From Algoriphagus halophilus (GTDB lineage: Bacteria; Bacteroidota; Bacteroidia; Cytophagales; Cyclobacteriaceae), in NCBI RefSeq assembly GCF_900129785.1, contig NZ_FSRC01000002.1:434001-498000 (forward strand): 64,000 bases of DNA, given 5' to 3'. Under the pieces are notes generated by a model. It was not told the DNA's origin, did no database searches, and saw nothing but the letters and a program-made list of their open reading frames with translations. The position numbers and the translations under genes are program-made. Below are positions 55,650 to 64,000 of this stretch, in pieces (positions within the stretch are counted from its first letter, which is position 1; each line of letters starts with the position of its first letter).

Positions 55650-55667
55650 AGGAGGCATAAGCCTCCT
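55650..55667. promoter_or_regulatory. Hairpin overlapping the lysA -33 region
   Basis: AGGAGGC and GCCTCCT form a 7-bp repeat with a 4-base centre. On the minus strand it is followed by a T-run like a terminator, but no gene precedes it on that strand. It may be an operator for lysA or a guard against antisense transcription. Confidence 0.45.
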
Positions 55668-55787
55668 CTTTTCCTTTATCGTAAATGTAATTAAGAAATC
55701 ATAATTTAAAGAACGGAATCAATTTTGAGATTGTTCCTAAAAAACTTAAGCGTTTGTGCCTTAATAGCAGTTAAATATTGTTAAGCC

Positions 55788-55819
55788 CTATTTCACCCCT
55801 AAGAATCAGGCTAAATTTG
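55788..55819 (+). promoter_or_regulatory. Promoter of the OmpR-type two-component system
   Basis: TTG at 55788-55790, a 21-base spacer and TAAATTTG at 55812-55819. The ATG follows 4 bases after the -7 element, so the transcript should be leaderless. Confidence 0.6.
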
Positions 55820-55823
55820 TAAA

Positions 55824-57539
55824 ATGTCCAAAGGAAACATAATTCTTATCATCGTTTTGATGTCCCTGGCCAGCTTTGGCCTAATGGGATTCCAATACTA
55901 TTGGGTAAGAAATGCGGTAAGGATCAACCGTGAGCGGTTCGACCAAAACGTGTATATGGCGTTATCCGGGACAGTAGAGCAATTGGAAAAAGGGGAGACT
56001 TCTGACGTCTTACTCAGCTACTTGATGAAAGATTCACTTTTTCAGGAATCCTTATTTGAAAAAATTGAACCAATCACTTTCCAGATCCAGCAACGCCCCG
56101 TCTATAGAAATAGACCTTCTATTGTGGACACGCTTCTCAATGAAACAGCACCGGAAGTAAGTCCAACTTTCAGGAGAATCCTTGAATCTAGAGGGTTTGA
56201 CATGAATGCGTTGAAAGAATTGGAAATGTTTTTTGCCTATATGACTCCTGAACTGGCTTCTAGCATGTTTACTCCAGATGAGATGGAAATTCTTTTAGAA
56301 GAAAAAGAACGACAACTCAACTACCTAAGTAAAGCAGAAAGTACAAGAGTTAGGCCTAATGTTGAAATAGTCCCCGCTCCAGAAGTATTGACAGAAATAA
56401 ATATTTCGGATGATATTCTAGACAAAATCCGGCGAGCCAATTTCAAAATTGACATGGTGGAACGTACCTGGAATGAACTCGCGGCAGGACAAAAAGAAAT
56501 CTTGGATAGACTAGACACGCTCCAAGTAAGGGAGCTTCTACGAAACCATCTTTTGGAAAGAGGGATTACCGAATCTTTTGAATTGGGACTTTTAAAAGAC
56601 AATGGAGAAGTTTTACCATTAGGTCCGGTAACCCAACAAAGTACCCTACTTCAAAACGGAATCAAGGCTAAACTCTTTCCAAATGACATCCTAGGTAAGG
56701 AAAATTTCCTTTATATATTCTTCCCTGAAAAGAACTATCATGTCATCCGTCAAGTGTGGATTCCAATTTCAAGCTCCATCCTGTTTATTGGAGTAATCAT
56801 ATTCTGTTTCATATACGCGATCAAAGTCATCATCCGACAGAAAGCACTTTCGGATACCAAAAATGATTTTATCAATAACATGACCCATGAGTTCAAAACT
56901 CCGTTAGCTACAGTGAGTCTTGCAGTAGAAGCATTACAAGACCCTGAATTATCTACACAAGACAAATTCAGGAAGCGCTACCTTGGGATCATCAAAGATG
57001 AAAACAAACGTCTGACCACTCAAGTAGAGAAAGTTTTACAGGCTGCTGCTTTGGATAAGCAAGATTTCAAATTAAAAATAGAGGAGTTGAATCTGAGTGA
57101 ATTATTGGAATCTACGATGCAGCATATCAGCCTTCAAGTGGAAAAAAGAGGAGGAACCCTTTCATTTACAGATCGGCTAAAAGATCCTTCAGTCGAAGGA
57201 GATGCTTTTCATTTAACCCACATCTTTAATAATTTACTGGATAACGCGTTGAAATACACTCCACACACGCCAACCATAAAAATGGAAGCGACGGAAGAAA
57301 AAGATCAGTTCATCGTTAAGATTACAGATAATGGGATTGGGATGTCTAAGGATGCCCAAAAGAAAATTTTTGATAAGTTTTATAGAGTTCCTACCGGAAA
57401 CGTTCACGATGTGAAAGGTTTTGGTTTAGGATTATCATATGTAAAAACCATGCTTGAAGCACATCAGGGAGGCATTCAAGTAGAAAGTGAAGTAGGAAGA
57501 GGGACAACGTTCACTATAACTTTACCCAAAAAGCAATGA
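55824..57539 (+). CDS. Sensor histidine kinase (HisKA type)
   Basis: The 571-residue protein has an N-terminal anchor (about 5-25), a long extracytoplasmic domain to about residue 310, a second helix (about 313-334), then the HisKA dimerisation helix with His355 in INNMTHEFKTPLATV, and a HATPase domain (N box NLLDNALKYT, G1 DNGIGM, G2 GFGLGLSYVK). It lacks a HAMP domain. The response regulator overlaps its end by 4 bases (ATGA), so they form one two-component system. The arrangement resembles RprXY of Bacteroidota. Confidence 0.93.
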   Translation: MSKGNIILIIVLMSLASFGLMGFQYYWVRNAVRINRERFDQNVYMALSGTVEQLEKGETSDVLLSYLMKDSLFQESLFEKIEPITFQIQQRPVYRNRPSIVDTLLNETAPEVSPTFRRILESRGFDMNALKELEMFFAYMTPELASSMFTPDEMEILLEEKERQLNYLSKAESTRVRPNVEIVPAPEVLTEINISDDILDKIRRANFKIDMVERTWNELAAGQKEILDRLDTLQVRELLRNHLLERGITESFELGLLKDNGEVLPLGPVTQQSTLLQNGIKAKLFPNDILGKENFLYIFFPEKNYHVIRQVWIPISSSILFIGVIIFCFIYAIKVIIRQKALSDTKNDFINNMTHEFKTPLATVSLAVEALQDPELSTQDKFRKRYLGIIKDENKRLTTQVEKVLQAAALDKQDFKLKIEELNLSELLESTMQHISLQVEKRGGTLSFTDRLKDPSVEGDAFHLTHIFNNLLDNALKYTPHTPTIKMEATEEKDQFIVKITDNGIGMSKDAQKKIFDKFYRVPTGNVHDVKGFGLGLSYVKTMLEAHQGGIQVESEVGRGTTFTITLPKKQ

Positions 57540-58231
57540 GCAAAGCTAAACTATTGGTCGTAGAAGACGACCCAAACCTAGGGGATATTCTTCAGGAATA
57601 TCTAGAAATGAAAGGCTATGAACCAACTTTATGCAGAGATGGGGAAGAAGGCTGGAATAAATTCAAAAAGGGTAAATACGATTTATGCTTATTGGATATC
57701 ATGATGCCTAAAAAAGATGGCTTTACCCTTGCTAAAGAAATCAAAAAAGTACAAGAGGATCTCCCTGTGCTGTTTTTGACCGCAAAAAATCAAAAAGACG
57801 ATATTATTGAAGGGTTAAAAATCGGAGCAGATGATTACATCACCAAGCCATTTAGCATGGAAGAGTTGTTGCTGCGGGTCACTGCAATCCTGAGGAGAAC
57901 CCAAAAAAGTACAGAAGTCACTCCATTAAAAATTTATGAATTTGGGGGATTTGTTCTTCATTACGATGAGCAATACCTCGAAGGGCCTAAAGGCAAACAT
58001 AAACTTACATCCAAGGAGAATGAGCTCATCCGACTTTTGGCCTCAGAAATTAATAAATTGGTCAATAGAAGTCATGCATTAAAGCAGATCTGGGGAGATG
58101 ACAGCTACTTCAATGCCCGTAGTATGGATGTGTACCTAAGCAAGATTCGAAAACTGCTCAAGGATGATCCAAAGGTTCAAATCATCACCGTACACGGAGA
58201 AGGTTTTAAATTGATCGTCTCAGAAGACTAA
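57536..58231 (+). CDS. OmpR/PhoB family response regulator
   Basis: The 231-residue protein has a receiver (EDD at 10-12, phospho-Asp54 in LCLLDIMMPKKDG, Lys in YITKPFSMEEL) and a winged-helix DNA-binding domain (about 130-230: LTSKENELIRLLAS, then YFNARSMDVYLSKIRKLL and ITVHGEGFKL). It overlaps the kinase gene by 4 bases, so the two are translationally coupled. A bidirectional terminator follows. Confidence 0.95.
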   Translation: MSKAKLLVVEDDPNLGDILQEYLEMKGYEPTLCRDGEEGWNKFKKGKYDLCLLDIMMPKKDGFTLAKEIKKVQEDLPVLFLTAKNQKDDIIEGLKIGADDYITKPFSMEELLLRVTAILRRTQKSTEVTPLKIYEFGGFVLHYDEQYLEGPKGKHKLTSKENELIRLLASEINKLVNRSHALKQIWGDDSYFNARSMDVYLSKIRKLLKDDPKVQIITVHGEGFKLIVSED

Positions 58232-58233
58232 AA

Positions 58234-58257
58234 AAAGGCAGTGAAATCACTGCCTTT
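58234..58257. terminator. Bidirectional terminator between the response regulator and dipeptide epimerase
   Basis: AAAGGCAGTGA and TCACTGCCTTT form an 11-bp perfect stem around AA, flanked by an A-run, between two convergent genes. Confidence 0.8.
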
Positions 58258-58278
58258 ATCTAATTCTAGAAGCAAGCT

Positions 58279-59289
58279 TTATACTAAACTTGCGCCAATA
58301 CCATTTCCATCAGGGAAGGTTACTTTTTCTGGCGTTATCTTCACTCCAGTGGCAGGGTCTTTTGCCAACAACATGGCACCATCCATATCCACATAATCCA
58401 GTAAAGGAGCGATATGCGCAATGGCAGTAATTCCAATAGAAGATTCTGTCATGCATCCTACCATGGTTTTCATCCCTAAAGATTTTGCTTCATGGATCAT
58501 TCGAAGCCCAGGAGTAATTCCCCCAGCCTTTACCAACTTCACATTAATCCCATGGAATAGCCCATGGCATTTTTTCACATCACTTCCCACAATGCAACTC
58601 TCATCTGCAATTACCGGTAGTTTGGAATATTTGAATACTTCCTTCATCCCATCCAAATCATCTTTACCAAGAGGCTGCTCCATAAATTCCACCCCTAGTT
58701 TTTGAAGTGCTACCGAATATTCAATGGCCTGATCCGCAGTCCAAGCACAATTGGCGTCTATTCTAAATATAGCATCCGTATGCTTTCTTAACTCCCTTAC
58801 TATTTCCAAATCATCCGATGTCCCCAACTTTATTTTATAGATAGGCCAATGGACTTCTTTCATTTTCGAGACCATTTTTGGAACTGTATCTATCCCAATG
58901 GTAAAATTAGTGGTAGGAATATCTGTAGGGTTCAGCCTTAAAAATTCATACAGTTTTTTGCCTTTTTTCTTGGTATATAAATCCCAAGCAGCCATATCTA
59001 GGGCACATTGAGCAAAGGGATTATTCTTAAAATGCGTTTTCCCTAGCTCCCATAATTCTTCTGGGCTTTCCCAGTTTCCACCCTCCACTACTCCTTGGAA
59101 TGCATCCAGTACCTCACTCATATTTTCTACAGTCATCCCATAAAAAGGATTGGTAGTGGACTCACCCAAGCCCACCAAATCACCCTCTTCCAGTTTGACA
59201 ATCAAGGTATCTTGAATATCCCTACTTTGATGGGCAATGGTAAATGTATGTTTGAGGGGTAGATCTTCTACAAAATACGATAGCTTCAT
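58279..59289 (-). CDS. Dipeptide epimerase (L-Ala-D/L-Glu type), enolase superfamily
   Basis: The 336-residue protein has the enolase N-terminal capping domain and barrel. The catalytic Lys pair is in YKIKLG, the metal ligands in RIDANCAW, FMEQPL and VIADES, and the second catalytic Lys in VKLVKAGGI. This set matches L-Ala-D/L-Glu epimerases, which recycle murein peptides. The lytic transglycosylase at 27266-28207 produces such fragments, though they are not linked. Dipeptide specificity beyond Ala-Glu cannot be judged. Confidence 0.9.
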   Translation of the reverse strand: MKLSYFVEDLPLKHTFTIAHQSRDIQDTLIVKLEEGDLVGLGESTTNPFYGMTVENMSEVLDAFQGVVEGGNWESPEELWELGKTHFKNNPFAQCALDMAAWDLYTKKKGKKLYEFLRLNPTDIPTTNFTIGIDTVPKMVSKMKEVHWPIYKIKLGTSDDLEIVRELRKHTDAIFRIDANCAWTADQAIEYSVALQKLGVEFMEQPLGKDDLDGMKEVFKYSKLPVIADESCIVGSDVKKCHGLFHGINVKLVKAGGITPGLRMIHEAKSLGMKTMVGCMTESSIGITAIAHIAPLLDYVDMDGAMLLAKDPATGVKITPEKVTFPDGNGIGASLV

Positions 59290-59375
59290 TCTCGATTTGA
59301 AATTTTGAGCTTAAGACATATACTATTTAAATCACATTGGCTAGTTTTACTCTTCACTATTAAGAAAATCCAACC

Positions 59376-60860
59376 ATGATGAGCGTTTCAAAGGGCATTT
59401 ACACTCGCATTTTTTTGCTGTTTTTAATTTCCCTAATTGGGTGTAAAACTGCAAATAAAAATACTACCGAACCACTTTCTATTGAAACTTTAGAGTCAGC
59501 TTTCAACAATTTTAAGGAATCGGCAATCACCCATCGAAGATTTAAGCACGAAGACCTACAGCCTTTGATTCAAAAACATGCAAGTCAGTTTGAAACACAA
59601 GTTCTAGGAAACTCCATTGACGGTAGAAGTATTTCCAGTTTAGACTGGGGAAATGGGGAAACGAAAGTCATGCTTTGGTCACAAATGCATGGAAATGAAA
59701 GCACTGCTACCATGGCCCTTTTTGACTTATTTAACTTTTTGGAAGGCAGTGGAGATGAGTATGAAGATATCAGAAACACATTGAGAAGCAATTTGAATAT
59801 CAAATTCATTCCCATGATTAATCCTGACGGTGCTGAGGCATTCAAAAGGAGAAATAGTCTGGACATTGATTTGAACAGGGACGCCATCTCTCAAATCTCC
59901 CCTGAAGCTATTATTTTAAAGAATGCGAGAGATGATTTCGAACCAGAATTCGGTTTTAACCTACACGATCAGCAAGTGTATTACAATGTAGAAGGCACTG
60001 ACAAACAAGCAACCATTTCCGTTTTGGCCCCAGCATACAATGTCGCCACCGATGTGAATGAGGTTAGAGAAAGGGCCATGCAGACTATTGTGGGTATGAA
60101 TAAAGTCCTTCAACAAGTTGTTCCGGGGCAGGTAGGAAAGTATGATGACGCATTTGAACCAAGGGCATTTGGAGATAACATTCAAAAATGGGGAACAAGC
60201 ACAATTCTGATCGAATCAGGAGGATATTGGGGAGATCCGGATAAGCAGTATATCCGCCAACTCAATTTCATGATCATTTTAGATGCCCTACACCAGATAG
60301 CAACCCAAGGGTACGAACAGTTCACTACAGAGGAGTATTTTGCAATCCCAGATAACGATTCCAAACTGGCAGATTTGATGATCAATGAAATGCAGGTTGA
60401 GGTAGAAGGAAAGAAATATCCAATAGACCTTATCATCAGAAGGAGAGAATCTGAAGTACCAGGAGGTTATTACGTATCTGGATCCATTGAAGATCTAGGC
60501 GATATGCAAGTATATTATGCTCAGGAGGTTTTTGATGCAAGTGGGTTTGAGTTTGAAGAAGGCAAGGTATACGAATCTACTTTGGAAGACATTGGCTCAT
60601 TAGATTTTAACCAAGCAATAGACTTATTGAAACAAGGATATTTGGCAGTGAAAGTAAAAAATGGAGCATCTAAAGACCTTCATTCCTTACCTATTCTGGT
60701 ATTAAAAAGCGTGGATTCTTTTCCAAGTGTATGGACTACAGGTTCTGCCCCAAACTTTTATTTAGCTAAAGATGGAGACTTAAAATATGCCATTGTCAAT
60801 GGTTATCTGATAGACTTAGAAAACCCTAAACAGCAAGACTTTAAGCAAAGAATCTATTAA
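59376..60860 (+). CDS. M14 family zinc carboxypeptidase, lipoprotein
   Basis: The 494-residue protein has a lipoprotein signal (FLISLIGC, Cys23) and an M14 domain. The zinc ligands are in QMHGNEST (His and Glu) and FNLHDQQ (His), and the catalytic Glu is in TILIESGGYWG. The C-terminal 180 residues (LADLMINEMQVEVEGKKYPID and so on) form a separate unrecognised beta-rich domain. It likely trims peptide or murein-derived C-termini in the periplasm. Start ATG 59376 is the first of two adjacent ATGs. Confidence 0.9.
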   Translation: MMSVSKGIYTRIFLLFLISLIGCKTANKNTTEPLSIETLESAFNNFKESAITHRRFKHEDLQPLIQKHASQFETQVLGNSIDGRSISSLDWGNGETKVMLWSQMHGNESTATMALFDLFNFLEGSGDEYEDIRNTLRSNLNIKFIPMINPDGAEAFKRRNSLDIDLNRDAISQISPEAIILKNARDDFEPEFGFNLHDQQVYYNVEGTDKQATISVLAPAYNVATDVNEVRERAMQTIVGMNKVLQQVVPGQVGKYDDAFEPRAFGDNIQKWGTSTILIESGGYWGDPDKQYIRQLNFMIILDALHQIATQGYEQFTTEEYFAIPDNDSKLADLMINEMQVEVEGKKYPIDLIIRRRESEVPGGYYVSGSIEDLGDMQVYYAQEVFDASGFEFEEGKVYESTLEDIGSLDFNQAIDLLKQGYLAVKVKNGASKDLHSLPILVLKSVDSFPSVWTTGSAPNFYLAKDGDLKYAIVNGYLIDLENPKQQDFKQRIY

Positions 60861-60886
60861 TTGTTAATTAATGTTTCCATAGTACT

Positions 60887-60912
60887 AAAACCCGCTGATT
60901 GGCGGGTTTTTT
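60887..60912 (+). terminator. Terminator of the M14 gene
   Basis: AAAACCCGC and GCGGGTTTT form a 9-bp stem around TGATTG and are followed by TT. It lies before the SIMPL gene and ends within an upstream extension of its frame. Confidence 0.75.
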
Positions 60913-60961
60913 GATGATTCAAGTGAGTATTATTTCATGTTCAAAAGCAACTTTTAGCCCT

Positions 60962-61693
60962 ATGAATAAGAACCTGTCCTCCATACTATTTGCTTTGGCA
61001 ATCGTCCTTGCCTCGATCGTCTTAGGAAATGCAATCATTAATAGAAATAGGCCTCAAGGCACCATCAATGTGACCGGTTTGGGCGAAAGTAACTTCACTT
61101 CAGACCTAGTGGTTTGGGAAGGGAATTTTTCCCGAGAAAGTTTTGACTTAAAATCTGCTTACGAGGATTTGGAAAAAGACAAGAAATTAGTGTCCGATTA
61201 CTTGATTTCCAAAGGGATCCCAGCAGACAAGTTGATCTTCAATGCCGTTCAGACCAACCCAAAATACCAGCAAAATTATTCCGAAACTGGAAGATACCTA
61301 GGACAGACATTTGATGGTTATTCTTTGAATCAATCGCTCAAAATAGAATCTAAAGAAGTAGAGAAAGTTGAAAAGATCAGTCGTGAAATCACAGAGTTAT
61401 TAAATCAGGGGATTGCATTCTATTCACAAGCTCCACGGTATTATTATACCGGACTGGAATCTTTGAAACTTGAAATGATAGCCAAAGCGACAGAAGATGC
61501 CAGGGTACGAGCTGAGCGCATCGCAGAAAACTCCAAAGGGGATCTTGGAGACCTAATTTCAGCGAATATGGGTATTTTTCAGATTACTGGCCAAAATTCC
61601 GGGGAGGACTATTCCTGGGGTGGTACATTCAATACCGCAGACAAAAACAAAACCGCTTCTATTACCATGAAACTGGTTTTTGAAGTGGATTAA
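60962..61693 (+). CDS. SIMPL domain (DUF541) protein
   Basis: The 243-residue protein has an N-terminal anchor (about 6-25) and a SIMPL domain opening with GTINVTGLGESNFTSDLVVW and containing SAYEDLEKDKKLVSDYLISKG, AVQTNPKYQ and the closing AKATEDARVRAERIAE. SIMPL proteins are periplasmic, of unclear function; some bind signalling partners in eukaryotes. ATG 60962 gives a clean signal anchor; the upstream 21 residues start within the terminator of the M14 gene, so they are rejected. Confidence 0.87.
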   Translation: MNKNLSSILFALAIVLASIVLGNAIINRNRPQGTINVTGLGESNFTSDLVVWEGNFSRESFDLKSAYEDLEKDKKLVSDYLISKGIPADKLIFNAVQTNPKYQQNYSETGRYLGQTFDGYSLNQSLKIESKEVEKVEKISREITELLNQGIAFYSQAPRYYYTGLESLKLEMIAKATEDARVRAERIAENSKGDLGDLISANMGIFQITGQNSGEDYSWGGTFNTADKNKTASITMKLVFEVD

Positions 61694-61741
61694 GAAAAGG
61701 TTGGCTTCAAACAATTAGACCCATTAAGGCCTTATTAGAAT

Positions 61742-62260
61742 GTGAAAGCTTTAATCATATTATTACTTATGTCCTCGACCACTATCCTTTATCAGTTTGA
61801 CAAAAATTCACCTTCAAGAGACTGGAGGGTTGTAGATGATGGGGTAATGGGAGGAAGATCATCAGGCAATTTCTATGTCAATGAATCCGGAAACGGGGTA
61901 TTTGAAGGTTTCGTTTCCTTGGAAAATAATGGGGGTTTTTCTTCGGTGAGATATAGGGAGGCATTTCAAATTCAGGACCAAAGCACTATTAGAATCCAAT
62001 TAAAGGGAGATGGAAACAAGTATCAATTTCGAGTAAAAGCAAATTCCTATGACCGCCATTCCTATATCGCTGAGTTTACAACCAGCGGAGAATGGGAAAC
62101 AATTGAAATTGAACTCACTACTATGTACCCAGCTTTTAGAGGGCGATCACTTTCGATTCCAAACTTCGATAAGGATCAGATTGAAGAGTTAGCATTTTTG
62201 ATAGGTAATAAAAAGGAACAAGAATTCCATTTGGAAATAAAGTCTATCCAACTAATCTGA
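61742..62260 (+). CDS. CIA30 family protein
   Basis: The 172-residue protein has a short N-terminal signal (LIILLLMSST) and the CIA30 galactose-binding-like fold: WRVVDDGVMGGRSSGNF, FEGFVSLENNGGFSSVR, KYQFRVKANSYDRHSY and the closing IEELAFLIGNKKEQEFHLEI. In eukaryotes the family helps assemble complex I; in bacteria the role is not established. The start is GTG 61742, since the nearby ATG at 61739 runs straight into TGA. Confidence 0.85.
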   Translation: MKALIILLLMSSTTILYQFDKNSPSRDWRVVDDGVMGGRSSGNFYVNESGNGVFEGFVSLENNGGFSSVRYREAFQIQDQSTIRIQLKGDGNKYQFRVKANSYDRHSYIAEFTTSGEWETIEIELTTMYPAFRGRSLSIPNFDKDQIEELAFLIGNKKEQEFHLEIKSIQLI

Positions 62261-62379
62261 TTTTTTGATCGATTTTGATTGTAAAAAAAGGTAGATCTAC
62301 TCTTGAATCTCAAGACTTAGGTGGAGATTACTTGTTAGATAACTACTAAAACCCGTCGATTAACATTAATTTGCCTTGA

Positions 62380-62387
62380 TACTTTTG
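62380..62387 (+). promoter_or_regulatory. -7 promoter element of rlmF
   Basis: TACTTTTG, 12 bases before the TTG start at 62400, implies a leader of only a few bases. No -33 TTTG at the right distance was found. Confidence 0.5.
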
Positions 62388-62399
62388 AAGTAGATTGAA

Positions 62400-63353
62400 T
62401 TGAAAAAACAAGAAAAGACCAAATCCGAACTTCACCCACGAAATACCCATCGGGAACGCTACGATTTCCCTGAATTGATTCATTCCCTTCCTTCCTTAAA
62501 GCAATATGTCTCGGAAAATAAATACGGAGATCTCAGTATTGATTTTGCCAACCCTAAAGCAGTAAAGGAACTCAACAAAGCTTTACTAAAGCATTTCTAC
62601 CAGATTTCAAATTGGGATATCCCAGAAGGATACCTTTGCCCTCCGATCCCAGGAAGGGCAGACTATATTCATAATGTGGCTGATTTATTAGCACAGTACA
62701 ATGCCGATACTATTCCAGAAAAAGTTCAAGTGCTGGATATTGGAACTGGAGCAAACTGTATTTATCCCATCTTGGGCAATGCGATTTATGACTGGTCCTT
62801 TGTAGGAACTGACATTAACACCCAGGCTCTTCAGGCAGCTCAAAAAAACCTGGATTCCAATCCGAAACTCCAGCAAGAAATCACCCTTCGTTATCAGGAA
62901 AACTCTGCCCTGATTTTAAAAGGAATTATCCGATCTGATGATGTATTCGATATTTCCATTTGCAACCCCCCTTTTCACGAATCTCAGGCCGAAGCTGAAG
63001 CAGGAAGTAGAAGAAAAGTGAAAAACTTAAAAGGCAAGGTAGCAAAAAAAATACCTCTCAATTTCGGAGGACAAAGCAATGAATTATGGTGTGAAGGAGG
63101 AGAGCTCACGTTTATTAAAACCATGATCAAGGAAAGTGTGGAATACAAATACAATTGCTTTTGGTTTACCAGCTTGGTCAGCAAAGAAGAACATCTCAAA
63201 GAACTAATCCTAGCTTTGAAAAAAGCTAGAGTATCGGAAAGAAGAATCATTGATATGGCCCAGGGAAATAAGAAAAGCAGGATTTTGGCTTGGACCTTTC
63301 TGAATCCAGAAAAGCAGGAAGGTTGGAGAAAAAGACGATGGGGGAGTAAATGA
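62400..63353 (+). CDS. rlmF: 23S rRNA (adenine-1618-N6)-methyltransferase
   Basis: The 317-residue enzyme methylates A1618 of 23S rRNA. It shows the family N-terminal motif LHPRNTHRERYDF, the substrate region LCPPIPGRADYIH, the SAM-binding VLDIGTGANCIYPI and the catalytic CNPPFH. There is no in-frame ATG before the conserved HPRN motif, so the start is TTG at 62400, just after the promoter element. The gene is followed at once by a DUF4221-like frame. Confidence 0.94.
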   Translation: MKKQEKTKSELHPRNTHRERYDFPELIHSLPSLKQYVSENKYGDLSIDFANPKAVKELNKALLKHFYQISNWDIPEGYLCPPIPGRADYIHNVADLLAQYNADTIPEKVQVLDIGTGANCIYPILGNAIYDWSFVGTDINTQALQAAQKNLDSNPKLQQEITLRYQENSALILKGIIRSDDVFDISICNPPFHESQAEAEAGSRRKVKNLKGKVAKKIPLNFGGQSNELWCEGGELTFIKTMIKESVEYKYNCFWFTSLVSKEEHLKELILALKKARVSERRIIDMAQGNKKSRILAWTFLNPEKQEGWRKRRWGSK

Positions 63354-63357
63354 GTAA

Positions 63358-64000
63358 GTGTTTTCAAAAAAAGAAAGTATAAGGGTTTTAGACCCGGAGA
63401 ATAAAGCTAATTACATTGCTTCCACAAATGAAACTCCATTTTTATTTTCCAATAATTCTTTATGGGGAACTCAGCCCAATTTCAAAGACATATATAAGAC
63501 CACTGAAGAAGAAGTAAAAAAATCCAAACCATTTTTTAAAGTAGAACTTTCGGGAAAAGAAGATAATATTAAATGGTTAGACATCAATAGACCAACTGAT
63601 GAATGGTCAAATGGAAAAAAAAGTCCTGATCTTAATTGGGCTGAAAATGGTGACTCTATTATTGTTTCTCCCCATATGGATCATCGGTTATGGATAATTT
63701 CTAAAAAGGGTGAAAAATTACTAAAATATAAAGAAGCAAAGGCAAACAAAATCAATAGTTTTCGGATTATTGAAGGCTACCCAATAGGAGACGAAGAAAT
63801 AATTAAAACTCTAAAAAATGGACGATACGAAATATTGCTTTATGATAAGTTTAGAAAAGTATATTACCGCTTCTTTTACCCAGGAATTGACTCCAGAAAA
63901 TTTAACCTCTCTCCAAGACAACAACTCTCAAATAACCCAAAAATTGGTATACTGATTTTAGATAATAAATTAGATATAATTGGAGAATATACATTTGGGA
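63358..64000 (+). pseudogene. DUF4221-like protein lacking its N-terminal part, cut by the window end
   Basis: An open frame of at least 214 codons runs from GTG 63358 (directly after TAA 63355-63357) to the window end. The translation reads like the C-terminal half of DUF4221 lipoproteins: DPENKANYIASTNETPFLF, SPHMDHRLWIISKKGEKL, then the family-typical YEILLYDKFRKVYYRFFYPGI and KIGILILDNKLDIIGEY (all quoted in parts of 20 or fewer). The usual signal peptide and first blades are absent, so the gene is probably a 5'-truncated remnant, though a short functional protein starting at GTG cannot be excluded. It looks more AT-rich than rlmF. The family call is from pattern memory, not a search. Confidence 0.6.

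Noticed and set aside
63350..63382. Ten-codon frame beginning MSKCFQ that overlaps the rlmF stop
   Set aside because: It ends in TAA after 10 codons and is out of frame with the DUF4221-like remnant. A frameshift in the A7 run could join them, but no signal peptide results.
1..64000. Defence system, CRISPR or mobile island
   Set aside because: No repeat array, transposase, integrase, nuclease-helicase cluster or retron-like pair was seen; the SNF2 protein and PhoH stand alone.

Overview
The window is ordinary chromosome of a Bacteroidota bacterium, most likely order Cytophagales and close to Algoriphagus/Cyclobacteriaceae. The evidence is a SusC/SusD pair, type IX secretion cargo with both type A and type B C-terminal signals, two PorP/SprF proteins, DUF4270, DUF6090 and DUF4221 family proteins, and many -7 promoter elements of the Bacteroidota form TAnnTTTG (recognised by eye). 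No rRNA, tRNA, CRISPR array, insertion sequence or prophage was seen.

Layout, left to right. 1-10 kb: a partial SUMF1-type protein, a large FG-GAP/ASPIC-UnbV lipoprotein, SusD, SusC and a CSNCH haem-site lipoprotein, all on the minus strand; this is an outer-membrane uptake locus with no recognisable glycoside hydrolase inside it. 10-19 kb: a secreted beta-propeller T9SS cargo, then minus-strand housekeeping genes (GNAT, prfA, glmS, DUF4270, a reduced glycogen-synthase-like protein). 19-24 kb: panC-panD-flippase-like-metallopeptidase run, acyl-CoA dehydrogenase and an AraC regulator. 24-26.4 kb: a tightly overlapping membrane cluster (holin-like, small helix-rich protein, GGGP synthase) and a YkgJ cysteine-cluster protein. 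26.5-36.8 kb: LOG phosphoribohydrolase, lytic transglycosylase, M24 peptidase, uvrA, a LytS/LytTR two-component pair, an orphan LytTR regulator, a small membrane ORF and DUF6090. 36.8-45.6 kb: PhoH, SNF2 helicase and the ileS-lspA operon. 46-49.6 kb: GH43, MscS, an ECF-type sigma factor and a membrane partner. 49.6-54.2 kb: gliding-type SprB-repeat adhesin with two PorP paralogues. 54.4-63.4 kb: lysA, an OmpR-type two-component system, dipeptide epimerase, M14 peptidase, SIMPL protein, CIA30 protein and rlmF. The right edge carries a DUF4221-like reading frame that has lost its N-terminus.

Functionally, the window mixes core metabolism (pantothenate, lysine, amino sugar, isoleucyl-tRNA, DNA repair) with cell-surface biology (SusCD uptake, T9SS cargo, surface adhesin, peptidoglycan turnover and recycling). 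Several start codons were moved from the longest possible frame because a promoter element lies inside or downstream of the longer N-terminus. I found no clear unknown multi-gene system. The most unusual items are the catalytically degraded glycogen-synthase-like protein, the truncated DUF4221 frame, the overlapping GGGP-synthase cluster and the sigma/membrane-protein pair beside MscS.
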